Of a stretch of DNA of 64,000 bases, positions 9,589 through 19,561 are shown one piece after another (position 1 is the first letter of the stretch; each line of letters opens with the position of its first letter). The stretch covers positions 1 through 64,000 of the forward strand of contig WGLZ01000057.1 in NCBI GenBank assembly GCA_016471375.1, read 5' to 3'. This DNA is from Cyanobacteria bacterium RI_101 (lineage in GTDB: Bacteria; Cyanobacteriota; Cyanobacteriia; Cyanobacteriales; Microcystaceae). The notes under the pieces are model-generated. The model was not told where the DNA came from and did not search any database. It was given only the letters and a program-made list of their open reading frames with translations. The position numbers were made by a program, and so were the translations under genes.

Positions 9589-9617
9589 GGGCTGAGCTTG
9601 CCGAAGGGCCGAAGCCC
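9589..9617. repeat. TGAGCNNNNNCGAAG palindromic repeat nested in a larger hairpin
   Basis: gggctgagcttgccgaagggccgaagccc between sufC and sufD. Confidence 0.75.
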
Positions 9618-9671
9618 GTATTTAAATTGGCCTGAATACCGCTAATTCCCCCAGAATGGGGGTCAAGGGAG

Positions 9672-10442
9672 CTAAACCGGCGCCAGCGCCGCTTCGTCGA
9701 GGAAATCGTAACCCTTTTCTTCTAGCTCCAGCGCCAATTCCTTACCGCCGCTGAGGACAATTCTGCCCTCCTGCATAACGTGGATCTGGTCGGGAATAAT
9801 GTAATTCAAAAGGCGCTGATAGTGGGTGATGACAATACCGGCATTATCAGGGCGTTTTAAAGTATTCACCCCTTCTGAGACAATCCGCAGAGCGTCGATA
9901 TCGAGACCGGAATCAATCTCGTCCAGAATCGATAAATTCGGCTCTAAAACCGCCATTTGCAAAATCTCGTTCCGTTTTTTCTCCCCGCCGGAAAAGCCTT
10001 CGTTTAAACTGCGATCGAGGAAAGCGGAGTTCATTTTAACAACCTCTAATTTCTCCTGGATTAAATCCTCAAAATCAAAGGCGTCTAATTCCTCCAGCCC
10101 CAAATATTTACACTTGGCGTTGTAGGCGATGCGGAGAAAATCTAAATTGCTCACCCCCGGAATTTCTAACGGATACTGAAAAGCCAAGAAAATCCCCATC
10201 AGCGCCCGCTCGTGGGGTTCTTTTTCCAACAAATCCTGTCCTTGGTAAATCACCTCGCCTCCGGTGACTTCATAGTCGGGATGGCCGGTAATCACTTTGG
10301 ATAAAGTGCTTTTGCCAGAGCCGTTGCGCCCCATAATGGCGTGGGTTTCCCCGGCGTTAACTTCTAGATTTAACCCCTTCAGAATCGGAGTTCCCTCCAC
10401 ACTGGCGCTTAAGTTACGGATCGATAAAATCGGTTGGGTCAT
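9672..10442 (-). CDS. sufC: Fe-S cluster assembly ATPase SufC
   Basis: ABC ATPase: [27 protein letters not shown]...[37 protein letters not shown]. Confidence 0.97.
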   Translation of the reverse strand: MTQPILSIRNLSASVEGTPILKGLNLEVNAGETHAIMGRNGSGKSTLSKVITGHPDYEVTGGEVIYQGQDLLEKEPHERALMGIFLAFQYPLEIPGVSNLDFLRIAYNAKCKYLGLEELDAFDFEDLIQEKLEVVKMNSAFLDRSLNEGFSGGEKKRNEILQMAVLEPNLSILDEIDSGLDIDALRIVSEGVNTLKRPDNAGIVITHYQRLLNYIIPDQIHVMQEGRIVLSGGKELALELEEKGYDFLDEAALAPV

Positions 10443-10494
10443 GGTTTAAAAACAGTGTTTAAAGATTAAGCGGGCTAAGAGGCTATTCGGAAAG

Positions 10495-10562
10495 CCCCCC
10501 TAACCCCCCAATTCTGGGGGGAACCGGATTCAAAGTCCCCCAAAGTTGGGGGATTTAGGGGG
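10495..10562. repeat. C-rich/G-rich intergenic hairpin repeat
   Basis: cccccctaaccccccaattctggggggaaccggattcaaagtcccccaaagttgggggatttaggggg between sufB and sufC. Confidence 0.75.
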
Positions 10563-10615
10563 CGGATCTACCGATCCTTTAAGGGAAAAACCCAGTCGGG
10601 CTAGACATCTCCCCG

Positions 10616-10647
10616 TGATAACTGATATCTGGTATCTGGTATCTGAA
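10616..10647. repeat. CTGATATCTG-type short repeat cluster
   Basis: tgataactgatatctggtatctggtatctgaa abutting the sufB stop codon. Confidence 0.75.
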
Positions 10648-12090
10648 CTAACCGACGGCGCCTTCTAGCTTCAGACTCAGGAGCTTATCCGCCTCGGCGG
10701 CAAATTCCAGGGGCAACTCATTGAGCACGTCCTTACAGAAACCGCTCACCAAGAGAGAAACGGCGTCTTCTTCGGAAATGCCCCGTTGGGCGAAGTAGAA
10801 GAGTTGGTCTTCCCCGATCTTAGAAGTAGAAGCTTCGTGTTCCACCTTAGCCCGGTTGTTGTCCGCCTGAATATAGGGGAAAGTGTTCGCTTCCGCCTGA
10901 TCCCCAATCAGCATCGAATCGCACTGGGAATAATTACGAGCGCCAACGGCTTTGGGGCCCATTTTCACCAAACCCCGGTAACTGTTTTGAGAGTAACCGG
11001 CGGAAATCCCCTTGGAGATGATGGTGCTCCGGGTGTTTTTGCCGATGTGGATCATCTTGGTGCCGGTGTCGGCCTGTTGTTTATTATTGGTCAGGGCGAT
11101 GGAATAAAATTCCCCGACAGAATTGTCCCCCGCCAAGACGCAACTGGGATACTTCCAGGTAATGGCGGAGCCGGTTTCCACCTGAGTCCAGGAAATTTTG
11201 GAGTTAACCCCCTTACACAAACCCCGCTTAGTGACGAAGTTGTAAATTCCTCCCTTGCCGTCGGCGTCCCCGGCGTACCAGTTTTGGACGGTGGAATATT
11301 TAATTTCGGCGTTATCCAGCGCCACCAATTCCACCACAGCGGCGTGCAACTGATTACTATCGTACATGGGCGCAGTACAGCCTTCAAGGTAACTCACTGA
11401 GGCGCCTTCCTCGGCGATGATTAACGTCCGTTCAAACTGCCCCGTCTCCCCGTTATTAATACGAAAGTAGGTGGACAAATCCATCGGACACTTCACCCCC
11501 TTGGGGATAAAGACAAAGGAGCCGTCGCTAAAGACCGCCGAGTTCAGCGCCGCGAAGTAGTTGTCGCCGATGGGCACCACGCTCCCCAAATATTTCTCCA
11601 CCAGTTCGGGATGCTCCTGAAGCGCTTCGGAGATAGAGCAGAAGATCACCCCGTGCTCCGCCAGTTTTTCCTTAAAGGTGGTGCCGATGGAAACGCTGTC
11701 AAAAATGGCGTCCACCGCCACATTGCTCAGGCGCTTTTGCTCCGAGAGGGGAATGCCCAGTTTTTCAAAGGTCTCCAACAGCGCCGGATCCACCTCGTCG
11801 AGACTGCCCAGTTTCTCTTTCTTCTGCTTCGGCGCCGAGTAATAGATAATATTCTGGTAATCGATGGCGGGATAGGAGACGTGGGGCCAAGTCGGCTCAG
11901 TGAGGGTCAGCCAGTGCTGGTAGGCCCGCAGTCGAAACCTGAGCATGAAGTCCGGCTCCTCCTTTTTAGCGGAAATCAGACGAACGACCTCTTCGCTGAG
12001 ACCTTTGGGAATGGTGTCGGCCTCGATGTCGGTGACAAAGCCGTATTTGTAGGGCTGATTGACAAGGGTTTTAACGTGGGCGGCGCTCAT
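10648..12090 (-). CDS. sufB: Fe-S cluster assembly protein SufB
   Basis: [43 protein letters not shown]...[21 protein letters not shown]. Confidence 0.97.
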   Translation of the reverse strand: MSAAHVKTLVNQPYKYGFVTDIEADTIPKGLSEEVVRLISAKKEEPDFMLRFRLRAYQHWLTLTEPTWPHVSYPAIDYQNIIYYSAPKQKKEKLGSLDEVDPALLETFEKLGIPLSEQKRLSNVAVDAIFDSVSIGTTFKEKLAEHGVIFCSISEALQEHPELVEKYLGSVVPIGDNYFAALNSAVFSDGSFVFIPKGVKCPMDLSTYFRINNGETGQFERTLIIAEEGASVSYLEGCTAPMYDSNQLHAAVVELVALDNAEIKYSTVQNWYAGDADGKGGIYNFVTKRGLCKGVNSKISWTQVETGSAITWKYPSCVLAGDNSVGEFYSIALTNNKQQADTGTKMIHIGKNTRSTIISKGISAGYSQNSYRGLVKMGPKAVGARNYSQCDSMLIGDQAEANTFPYIQADNNRAKVEHEASTSKIGEDQLFYFAQRGISEEDAVSLLVSGFCKDVLNELPLEFAAEADKLLSLKLEGAVG

Positions 12091-12350
12091 GGCGGTTAGG
12101 TTCCAGTGCTCTCCAAGGGCTGGGCGACTAAAACAACATTTTTGTTGCTAAAGTCTTCTCCAGAATAGTTTAATAACGGCCGGGTTGTCAAAGTTAACGT
12201 TGGCGGACTGCGATTCCAACCAAACTATCTTGACTATATAGCTTTTGAGTGTTTTATGCGTCAGTCGGCGCCAGCGCCCTAGGTTGGACTAAGACGAACA
12301 GCGACGAGGATCTGAACCCATGACCCTAGCTCTCGACGGAGAGATCCAAG

Positions 12351-12371
12351 TACTGAGCCTATCGAAGTGGG
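12351..12371. repeat. TGAGCNNNNNCGAAG palindromic repeat (diverged)
   Basis: tactgagcctatcgaagtggg. Confidence 0.6.
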
Positions 12372-12543
12372 AATTTTGAATCAAGTTCCCCCCTTTCAAA
12401 CCTTTAGCCCTCATCCTCATCCCTCTCCCTCCTTCGGCGGGCTTAGGAAGCGGGGAGAGGGACTGTTACTCCTCTTTTCCTAGAGTCGGAAAAGGGGCAG
12501 GGGGGATGAGGGCAAACAGTTGTCAACCTAACCTAGATGGAGT

Positions 12544-15144
12544 TTAGGCAAAGACAAAGTCCGCGGCGGTGAGCGCCGAAACGTCAAAGCCGCTCAGAAT
12601 GGCGAAGACGTCGCCGTTGAACTTAATATCGTTACCGTCGAAACTGAGGTTGGCGAAGCCCGCCCCGGCGCCTTGGTTAAGGACGCCGATGACGTCAACC
12701 CCTTGGGTAAAGTCCGTCACCGTGTTGGGCGTTTCGGGAATTTCATCCGTCAGCAACCAGAACTGATCCGCCCCGGCGCCGCCGGCCAGAAGGTTATCGC
12801 CCCCGGTTCCGACAAAGAAACGGTCGGCGCCGTCGCCGCCCAGAACCCGGCCGCCTTGACCGAGGAAGAAGAGGTCGTCCCCTTCGCCGCCGGAAATCCG
12901 GTAGTTTTGGGCGTCGGTTGCGTCAAACTCATCGGCGCCGCTACCTCCGTTGACCCGGTCGTTATTGCCCACAAAGAGCAGATCGTCGCCGCTTCCGGCA
13001 AAAATCCGGTTGCCGCCAACCCCGGCGCCGCCGAAGGGAACATCCACTTCGTCGTTGCCGGCGCCGGTGAAGACGAGGTCGTTAACGCCGACAAAGTCCA
13101 GACCCGCCACTAATAAATCGGCGTCGGGAGTGCCGCTCACCAGTTCCCCGGCGGGAGGTTCGGGAACCACGGGTAAAATCGCGTCTTCCCGGACGGAGAG
13201 ATTTTGAATGCGGGTATCCAGTTCAATGGGGGTGTCCCCCTCGTTAAAGGGTTGGCTGGCGTTGGGGTAGAACGCGCCTAAATACTCCGCTAGGGCGTCC
13301 TGTTCTCCGGCTTGGGGGAGATTTGGCGCTTGGTTGGGGAAGGTTTCCGGCGCCGTTAGATCCGCCAGTTTGGTCACATTTTGGAAGTAAAAACTGGGAT
13401 AGCCGTCGCCGCCGCCCGCTAAAAAGTCGAGAATGACCATTTTATAGGTTTGGTCGGGGGCGACCTTTAATTCCCCGTTTTCGACGATCACCGCTTCCGA
13501 GCCGTCGTTTTGAACCATGACCAAGTTTTGAATCCGTTGGCCGGGGGTCGCCACCGCCGTGGCCAGGCCGTTAGCATTCCGCTCAAAAACAATGGCTGTT
13601 TTGCTGGGATCAAAGCTAAAGCGGAAGCCGCCGATTTGCCCAAATTGCCCCGGCGTGGCGCCGGGGGCCCAGGCCGCGACAAAATATTCCGCTAAATCCT
13701 TCAGCCCCTGGGCGCTGATGTCGGCGACAGACAGTTTATTGTCAAAGCGGAGGGAGTTGCCGATGTCCAACTGGGAGATATCCCCTTCCGCCTTGCCCAC
13801 CGCCGGATTGGCCGGAGGCGGCAGTTCGATAAATTCGTTGCTTCCGCCGTCGATGAAGGAGATCCCAATTTGATCCCGGATACCGCCGCCGTTTTTGACG
13901 GAAATATCAATATCAAAGCCATACTGCTCGGCGTACCAGAGGTTGGCATCCGCGGTTAAATTCCCGAGGTTGGTTTCTTCGGAACGGACGCTTCCCCGAC
14001 GCCCATTCAGATAAACCAAGGTGTTGCCGTAGATGGAGCCGTCGAGGGTGTTGATAAAAGCCCCGACGTTATCCACCACCGCCACTAATTCGGGATCCGC
14101 TAGCGCCTTGACTTGCTCAAAGGTGGCGACGCTCTCTTCGTAAAGACGATCCACCCCGCTGATATCCGTGGCGTAGGGGCCGCTCTCGGCGCCGATTTCG
14201 GTAATGAGACCGTTGGCGTCAAACTCCACCACCAGTTGTCCCAAGTAACGATAGTTGGGCGCGGTGTTGATCAGATAAATGGGATTGCCGTCGGCGTCGG
14301 TAAATTCCTGAGGATAGGGTCGCAACAACTCCGGCGGGGTTTGGGCCTCGTCCTGGCGCAGAGGGGTTCCTTCGCTGGCCATAACCCGGTGGGAGCCGCC
14401 CCCCATTAAAACGTCCACATTTTTTAATTTCGGCGCCAGCGCCTGCTCGATTTCAAACTGTTGTAGGTGGGTCATGAGGACAATTTTGTTAATCCCCTGA
14501 TTAACGAGGTCGTCCACCACCGGCTGAATATTAGCCGCTAAGTTCTGGGCGTTGGTTTCGATATCCCGAGTATTGGGATCGGTGAGCATCTGGATTTTGC
14601 CGATGCCCGCGATTTGGGGCAGGTAGGGCACTACGGCGCCGACGACCCCGATCTGTTCGCCGTTAATCTCAATGACCACGCTCCCCGCTAAGCTATTGGG
14701 CAAGGGCGCCTGACCGTTGGGTTTCACTAGGGACTGTAAATTGGCTTCCTGGGAATAATCCAAATTCGTGGCCAGGTAGGGGAACTGAGCGCCGAGATAA
14801 CCTTCCGGGCCAATGCCCACCCCGCTAATACTCGCCTTCGGCGCCAAGAGGTTAAAAAACGTTCCCGGCCCGGCGTCAAATTCGTGGTTCCCCACCGCCG
14901 CGGCGTCCCAGCCCAATTCGTTTTGGATCAAGATATCGGCGATACCGGCTTGCCCGTAAAGATCTGTGCTGGCGTTAAAGAAGGGGCCGGCGATAAATAG
15001 ATCCCCGGAGCTTAACTTCAGAGTGTTTTCATACTGACCTTCGAGGGCGTTCATCACCGCCGAGAGGCCAACGGCGTCTTGAAGCGCCGGAATGCCCGCT
15101 TCCTGGTCGGAGGCGTGGAGAATTTGCAGAGTATAGTCAGTCAT
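12544..15144 (-). CDS. Metallophosphatase/5'-nucleotidase with C-terminal RTX (hemolysin-type Ca-binding) repeats
   Basis: LQILHASDQEAG, AVGNHEFDAGPGTFF, LMTHLQQ, MGGGSHR phosphoesterase motifs; C-term GGSGADEF, GGEGDDLF, GGDGADRF, GGAGADQF. Confidence 0.9.
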   Translation of the reverse strand: MTDYTLQILHASDQEAGIPALQDAVGLSAVMNALEGQYENTLKLSSGDLFIAGPFFNASTDLYGQAGIADILIQNELGWDAAAVGNHEFDAGPGTFFNLLAPKASISGVGIGPEGYLGAQFPYLATNLDYSQEANLQSLVKPNGQAPLPNSLAGSVVIEINGEQIGVVGAVVPYLPQIAGIGKIQMLTDPNTRDIETNAQNLAANIQPVVDDLVNQGINKIVLMTHLQQFEIEQALAPKLKNVDVLMGGGSHRVMASEGTPLRQDEAQTPPELLRPYPQEFTDADGNPIYLINTAPNYRYLGQLVVEFDANGLITEIGAESGPYATDISGVDRLYEESVATFEQVKALADPELVAVVDNVGAFINTLDGSIYGNTLVYLNGRRGSVRSEETNLGNLTADANLWYAEQYGFDIDISVKNGGGIRDQIGISFIDGGSNEFIELPPPANPAVGKAEGDISQLDIGNSLRFDNKLSVADISAQGLKDLAEYFVAAWAPGATPGQFGQIGGFRFSFDPSKTAIVFERNANGLATAVATPGQRIQNLVMVQNDGSEAVIVENGELKVAPDQTYKMVILDFLAGGGDGYPSFYFQNVTKLADLTAPETFPNQAPNLPQAGEQDALAEYLGAFYPNASQPFNEGDTPIELDTRIQNLSVREDAILPVVPEPPAGELVSGTPDADLLVAGLDFVGVNDLVFTGAGNDEVDVPFGGAGVGGNRIFAGSGDDLLFVGNNDRVNGGSGADEFDATDAQNYRISGGEGDDLFFLGQGGRVLGGDGADRFFVGTGGDNLLAGGAGADQFWLLTDEIPETPNTVTDFTQGVDVIGVLNQGAGAGFANLSFDGNDIKFNGDVFAILSGFDVSALTAADFVFA

Positions 15145-15334
15145 GAGATTAGGCAGAATGAGGGCCGATTATCTCTCACCACTATTTAGGGTTAGGGTTA
15201 ATGTTTTATTAACATCTCTCCATGACGGTCTTAAGGTTTGCTTAACAGGTTATTAAGCTGTCTCTGATGTGTCAGTTGCGCTGTTTTCCTTATCTCCTTC
15301 GCTACTTCCCCTCGACTCACTTTGGATTTATCGC

Positions 15335-15586
15335 TCAGTTTCTTCTCCCTCTTTTAGCTCTCCCGTCGGAGGCGAAGGTCATGCTTAGAACTTTTCCAGT
15401 CTCGGTTTCAACCACCGGTCGGAACCATTCTCGGGCGTCAACGATAGGAACCCCAAACGGAGGCGCGACATAGCGGCGCCCGATTCGGAACTGGTCTCCC
15501 AGGTTGGCGTCGGCTGAGATTTGGTTGTTCAGCGCCGTCAGGCGTTCCTTGCTACGATTCCGCTCCCGTGGAGGGGCGGGGGAGGG
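15335..15586 (-). pseudogene. Decayed C-terminal fragment of a McrB-like 5-methylcytosine restriction AAA+ protein
   Basis: Minus-strand open frame without start: ...ERNRSKERLTALNNQISADANLGDQFRIGRRYVAPPFGVPIVDAREWFRPVVETETGKVLSMTF...*; matches the recalled McrB C-terminal motif LNxxISxDxNLGxQFRIGHSYVTP...DAxEWFxxVVETEIxPLL. Upstream in-frame TGA at 15587-15589. Confidence 0.65.
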
Positions 15587-15674
15587 TCAATCTATCCTTG
15601 ATGATCGCAAAGAGCTTGATTTACGAATCGCCCACGACCGCTATATTGACCGCAGAGGCCGATGAAATGCCCCC

Positions 15675-17756
15675 TTAAATTCCCTCGTCCACTAGATACG
15701 TGTAGCGCCGTAGGCTTTTTTCATAGTCCGTTAAGAGGCGCTGGCTTTCTTCGAGAGAAATTTGTCCCTGAACTAACGCCTGTTCCGTATAGCGCCGCAT
15801 CCGTTCTAAGAGGTCTTCGGCGTCGTACTGGACATAGCTTAAAACCTCCGTCATGGTGTCGCCTTTAACAATGGACTCAATCTGATAACCCTTAGGGGTC
15901 ATGGCGATATGAACCACGTTGATGTCTCCAAATAAATTATGGAGATTACCCATGATTTCCTGATAAGCGCCGACTAAAAACATACCGAGATAATAGGGAA
16001 CAGGGGACGAGGTTTCTTTTTTCTTGGCGACTTTTCCCCGCGGCGCCGGGCGAAAATCATGGACTTCCAAGTAGGGCTTCACGTCCCGCAGGTCGATAAA
16101 GCGGTCGATCTTGCCGTCGCTATCGCAGGTCAGATCCGCCAAAATAGCCCGGTGTTGGGGCTGTTCCTTGAGGCGATGGATGGGCATAATCGGGAAAAGT
16201 TGCTCCAAAGACCAGGATTCCGGCGCCGATTGAAAGACGGAAAGATTGACGTAATAAATAGCGGTCATCATCTTTTCCAACTCTTCAAAATCCTCCGGCG
16301 CGTACTCCTGTTGGCGGGCGATATCGAGAATTTTCTGGCAACAGTCCCAGTAAAGTCGCTCCACCTGGGCCCGCTCCGTCAGGGTCAGATAACCAAAGTT
16401 AAAAAGACTAATGGCTTCCTGTTTGAGTTGAATGGCGTCGTGGTACGCCTCTTGGTAAGTGTTACTCTTTAAGGATTGGCTAATTTCCCACAAATTTTGG
16501 ACAATGGCGTGGGCGTCCTTGGCGGGTTTTTCTTGGGCCGCCCCTAGAGCTTCGTTTGATCCCAGGACGTCGAAGACTAAAACCGACTGGTGGGCGGCGA
16601 TGGCCCGACCGCTTTCGCTAATGAGGGTGGGAACCTCCACCCCGCCCTGCTCGCAGGCCTCCTGGATGGCCGCCACAATATCGTTGGCGTAGTTCTGCAT
16701 GTTGTAATTTTTGGAAGCGGGGAAATTGGTATTGGAGCCGTCGTAGTCCACCGCTAGGCCGCCCCCCACATTCAGGTAGCGCATCTTGGCGCCCCAACGG
16801 GCCAACTGGACGTAGAGTTGGCTCGCTTCCCGCATCGCGTCCTTAATGATGGTGATATTGGAAATTTGCGTGCCCAGGTGGAAATGGAGCAAACGCAGAC
16901 AATCCAAGCGTTCCGCCGCTTCTAAACGCTGTAATAGAGTCACGATTTCCGGCGCCGTCAAGCCGAACTTAGTCCGCTCCCCCTGGATAGAGCGTTGATT
17001 TTCCCAGTCTTTAACGCTCAATTGGGCCCGCACCCCCAGCAGGGGTTTAATATTCAACTGTTGGCTAATGTGGAGCACCCATTCCAACTCCCGCAGTTGG
17101 TCGATGACAATAATGGCCCGGTGTCCCAGGCGCTTAGCCAAGAGCGCGGTTTCCAAATAATCCCGGTCTTTATAGCCATTGCAGATAATTAAACTTTTAC
17201 TGGCCTTATCGTTTTGCTCCAGTTGGGGCGGCAGGGTGGCTAAGGCGATCATCAACTCCGGCTTTGACCCCGCCTCTAACCCAAACTGGAAAGGTTTGCC
17301 CCGCTGGGCTAGGGTTTCCACAATATGGCGCTGTTGGTTGCACTTGATGGGATAGACGCCCTGGTAAACGCCGGGGTATTTATAGCGAGCCATGGCTCGG
17401 GCGAAGCAACTATTGAGGCGCTCCAAGCGATCCGCCAAAATATCGGAAAAGCGAATTAGCAAGGGCAGATCTAACTTGCGTTTCCGCAGGGCTTCCACCA
17501 GTTCGTAGAGGTCTAGGGAGCCGCCCCGGTCGCCCTGGGGAGAAACGGTGATATGGCCGGCGGCGTTGATAGCAAAGTAGGGCGCGCCCCAGCCCTGAAT
17601 ACGGTAGAGGTCTTCGCTCTCTTCGATGGACCAACCCGCGCCGGCTTTTTTCGATTTTTTACTCTCTTTTTTTTCTTCGGCGACGGTCTCCACTCCCATT
17701 GGTCTCCTCCCCATAATGGCGCTCGATAACGACTCGATAACTAGGCTAGCGCCCAT
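15675..17756 (-). CDS. speA: Biosynthetic arginine decarboxylase
   Basis: YPGVYQGVYPIKCNQQRHIVETLA (PLP lysine region), FGLEAGSKPELMIAL, LHFHLGTQISNI; 693 aa. Confidence 0.95.
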   Translation of the reverse strand: MGASLVIESLSSAIMGRRPMGVETVAEEKKESKKSKKAGAGWSIEESEDLYRIQGWGAPYFAINAAGHITVSPQGDRGGSLDLYELVEALRKRKLDLPLLIRFSDILADRLERLNSCFARAMARYKYPGVYQGVYPIKCNQQRHIVETLAQRGKPFQFGLEAGSKPELMIALATLPPQLEQNDKASKSLIICNGYKDRDYLETALLAKRLGHRAIIVIDQLRELEWVLHISQQLNIKPLLGVRAQLSVKDWENQRSIQGERTKFGLTAPEIVTLLQRLEAAERLDCLRLLHFHLGTQISNITIIKDAMREASQLYVQLARWGAKMRYLNVGGGLAVDYDGSNTNFPASKNYNMQNYANDIVAAIQEACEQGGVEVPTLISESGRAIAAHQSVLVFDVLGSNEALGAAQEKPAKDAHAIVQNLWEISQSLKSNTYQEAYHDAIQLKQEAISLFNFGYLTLTERAQVERLYWDCCQKILDIARQQEYAPEDFEELEKMMTAIYYVNLSVFQSAPESWSLEQLFPIMPIHRLKEQPQHRAILADLTCDSDGKIDRFIDLRDVKPYLEVHDFRPAPRGKVAKKKETSSPVPYYLGMFLVGAYQEIMGNLHNLFGDINVVHIAMTPKGYQIESIVKGDTMTEVLSYVQYDAEDLLERMRRYTEQALVQGQISLEESQRLLTDYEKSLRRYTYLVDEGI

Positions 17757-17827
17757 TGTAGCCGTTTTCTGACTCTCGCCCGAAAGACCCGCCTCACTGG
17801 GGAAACGGCGTCGGCTTAACTCTCCTC

Positions 17828-19366
17828 TTAACTTTCCTCAAACAGACCGCTGAGGCGATCCACCTCCGATTGAGTCGTGTACATGGGAGCGCCGGCCAAA
17901 ATGCCGGTGACGTTGCGGAACGGCTTCCCGATGTGCATCCCCCGGTTATCGATGGAAAATTCCCGAATATCCTTGTCGTGCATAGAGCCGCGCATTTTTA
18001 GAACCGTAATCCCCCGACGCATTTCCCCGTACATTTCCACGTAGCGCAGGAGAATGATGGAGTCGGTGATGGTGGAAATATGGGCCTCGGTGATGGAGGA
18101 GCCGCCCAGGAGGGTCGGGGTGGTGGAGGTAAAGAGACCGCCGATTTCCTGTTGTTTGATAAAGGAGGTCAGGCCAATGATAAATTCCCGAAACCCCTTG
18201 AGGGTGGAGACTCGCTCCAGCGCCGATAGACTGTCCACCGCCACTCGGTTGGGTTTGAATCGCTGGATCATGTCCTTCATCATAATCAGATGATTTTCTA
18301 AGTTCGTGGTTTCTGGGTAACGGCAGACCACTTTTAACTGCCCTTCCCGCTCCATTTGCTGGAAATTAACCCCCCAGCCTATGGCGTTACGGAAGAGTTG
18401 TTCTCGACTTTCCTCAAAGGCGAAGACCAAACAACGCTCGCCGTTGACCACTCCCCCCGCCATAAATTCCGTCACCATCAGAGTTTTGCCCGTCCCCGTG
18501 GCGCCGGAGACTAAAATCACCGAATCTCGGAAGAAACCGCCGCCGCACATGCGATCCAACTCCTGGGAGCCGGAGGTAATGCGCACGTTTGACGATTTTT
18601 GCTCCAGTTCGATGGCGGAGAGAGGAATAATCACCACGCCTTGGCCGGGAATAATGGTGAACGGGTACTCGCCTTTTTGATGATCTGTCCCCCGGTATTT
18701 CAGGATTTCAATAGTGCGTCGGCGCTTTTCGTCCGCCAAGACATTGCGGAGAATCACCACGTTATCCGCCACAAATTCCTCCACTCCATAGCGGCTAATC
18801 TCTCCGTACTCCGCCGTTCGCTCCGCGGTCATGATGGCGGTGACTTCCAGTTCCCGCAGGGCCGAAGCCAAACGGAAGAGGTCGCTCCTGACCTGGGCGC
18901 TGTCGGTGAGATGGCTAAAAATCGCGCCGAGGGAGTCTAGAGAAATGCGACTGGCTTTATATTTGCGAATGGCGTATTCAATCCGAGCGATCAGGGCGCC
19001 GAGGTCGTATTCTCCCGTCACCAAGGGGCGTTCTCCCGGTTGGGGAGACGCGTCCACGAAGGCCCATTTTTGCTCCTCTTCCCAGGCGGTGATGTCCCAA
19101 CCAAAGCCCCGCATATTTTTTCGGAGCGCCTTGGGGGGTTCCTCAAAGGTGACAAAGACCCCCGGCTCGCCCCGACGGATACCTTCCACTAAAAATTGAC
19201 AGGCAAAGACCGTTTTGGAACTCCCCGCCGTCCCCGCCACGAGGGTCGCCCGTCCCCAAGGTAAACCGCCCTGGGAGAGAAAATCAAAGCCTGGAATTCC
19301 TGTCTCTAGTTTTTCGATACAATCGGTAGTAGTATATAAATCGTCAAAGCTTGTATCTTGAGTCAT
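17828..19366 (-). CDS. kaiC: KaiC-family circadian clock ATPase, KaiC3-like
   Basis: Duplicated RecA-like domains with GTAGSSKT and GATGTGKT Walker A motifs; AHISTITDSIILL contains the Ser/Thr phosphosite pair; N-terminal sequence recalled as closer to KaiC3 than KaiC1. Confidence 0.9.
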   Translation of the reverse strand: MTQDTSFDDLYTTTDCIEKLETGIPGFDFLSQGGLPWGRATLVAGTAGSSKTVFACQFLVEGIRRGEPGVFVTFEEPPKALRKNMRGFGWDITAWEEEQKWAFVDASPQPGERPLVTGEYDLGALIARIEYAIRKYKASRISLDSLGAIFSHLTDSAQVRSDLFRLASALRELEVTAIMTAERTAEYGEISRYGVEEFVADNVVILRNVLADEKRRRTIEILKYRGTDHQKGEYPFTIIPGQGVVIIPLSAIELEQKSSNVRITSGSQELDRMCGGGFFRDSVILVSGATGTGKTLMVTEFMAGGVVNGERCLVFAFEESREQLFRNAIGWGVNFQQMEREGQLKVVCRYPETTNLENHLIMMKDMIQRFKPNRVAVDSLSALERVSTLKGFREFIIGLTSFIKQQEIGGLFTSTTPTLLGGSSITEAHISTITDSIILLRYVEMYGEMRRGITVLKMRGSMHDKDIREFSIDNRGMHIGKPFRNVTGILAGAPMYTTQSEVDRLSGLFEES

Positions 19367-19561
19367 GGCGGGGAGGGGAGTTCAGAAGTGACCCCTAGGG
19401 CGTGAAGGATAGGGCGGAATTAATCAGTCGTTGACCATTATCTCACCAAGTTGAGCCTTAACCTCTCCCCGCCCTAGACTGGAGAAGCGTTGGCTTAAAA
19501 CGCGTCCCCAGTCCCTTATCCTTTATCAAAACCGGACTTTCCGAGGAGACCCAAAAACTGA

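Noticed and set aside
12296-12330. tRNA-3'-half-like string cgacgaggatctgaacccatgaccct
   Set aside because: T-arm-like on the minus strand, but the T-loop deviates from consensus and no matching acceptor, anticodon or D arm was found.
12780-13110. Periodic GC-rich repeats that could look like a DNA repeat array
   Set aside because: Explained by RTX GGxGxD repeats coded on the minus strand.
15590-15668. Possible PIN-toxin tail (LMIAKSLIYESPTTAILTAEADEMP) on plus strand
   Set aside because: Too short and similarity too weak to support a call.
17828-19366. Core kaiABC clock cluster
   Set aside because: No kaiA or kaiB adjacent; sequence reads as KaiC3-like.
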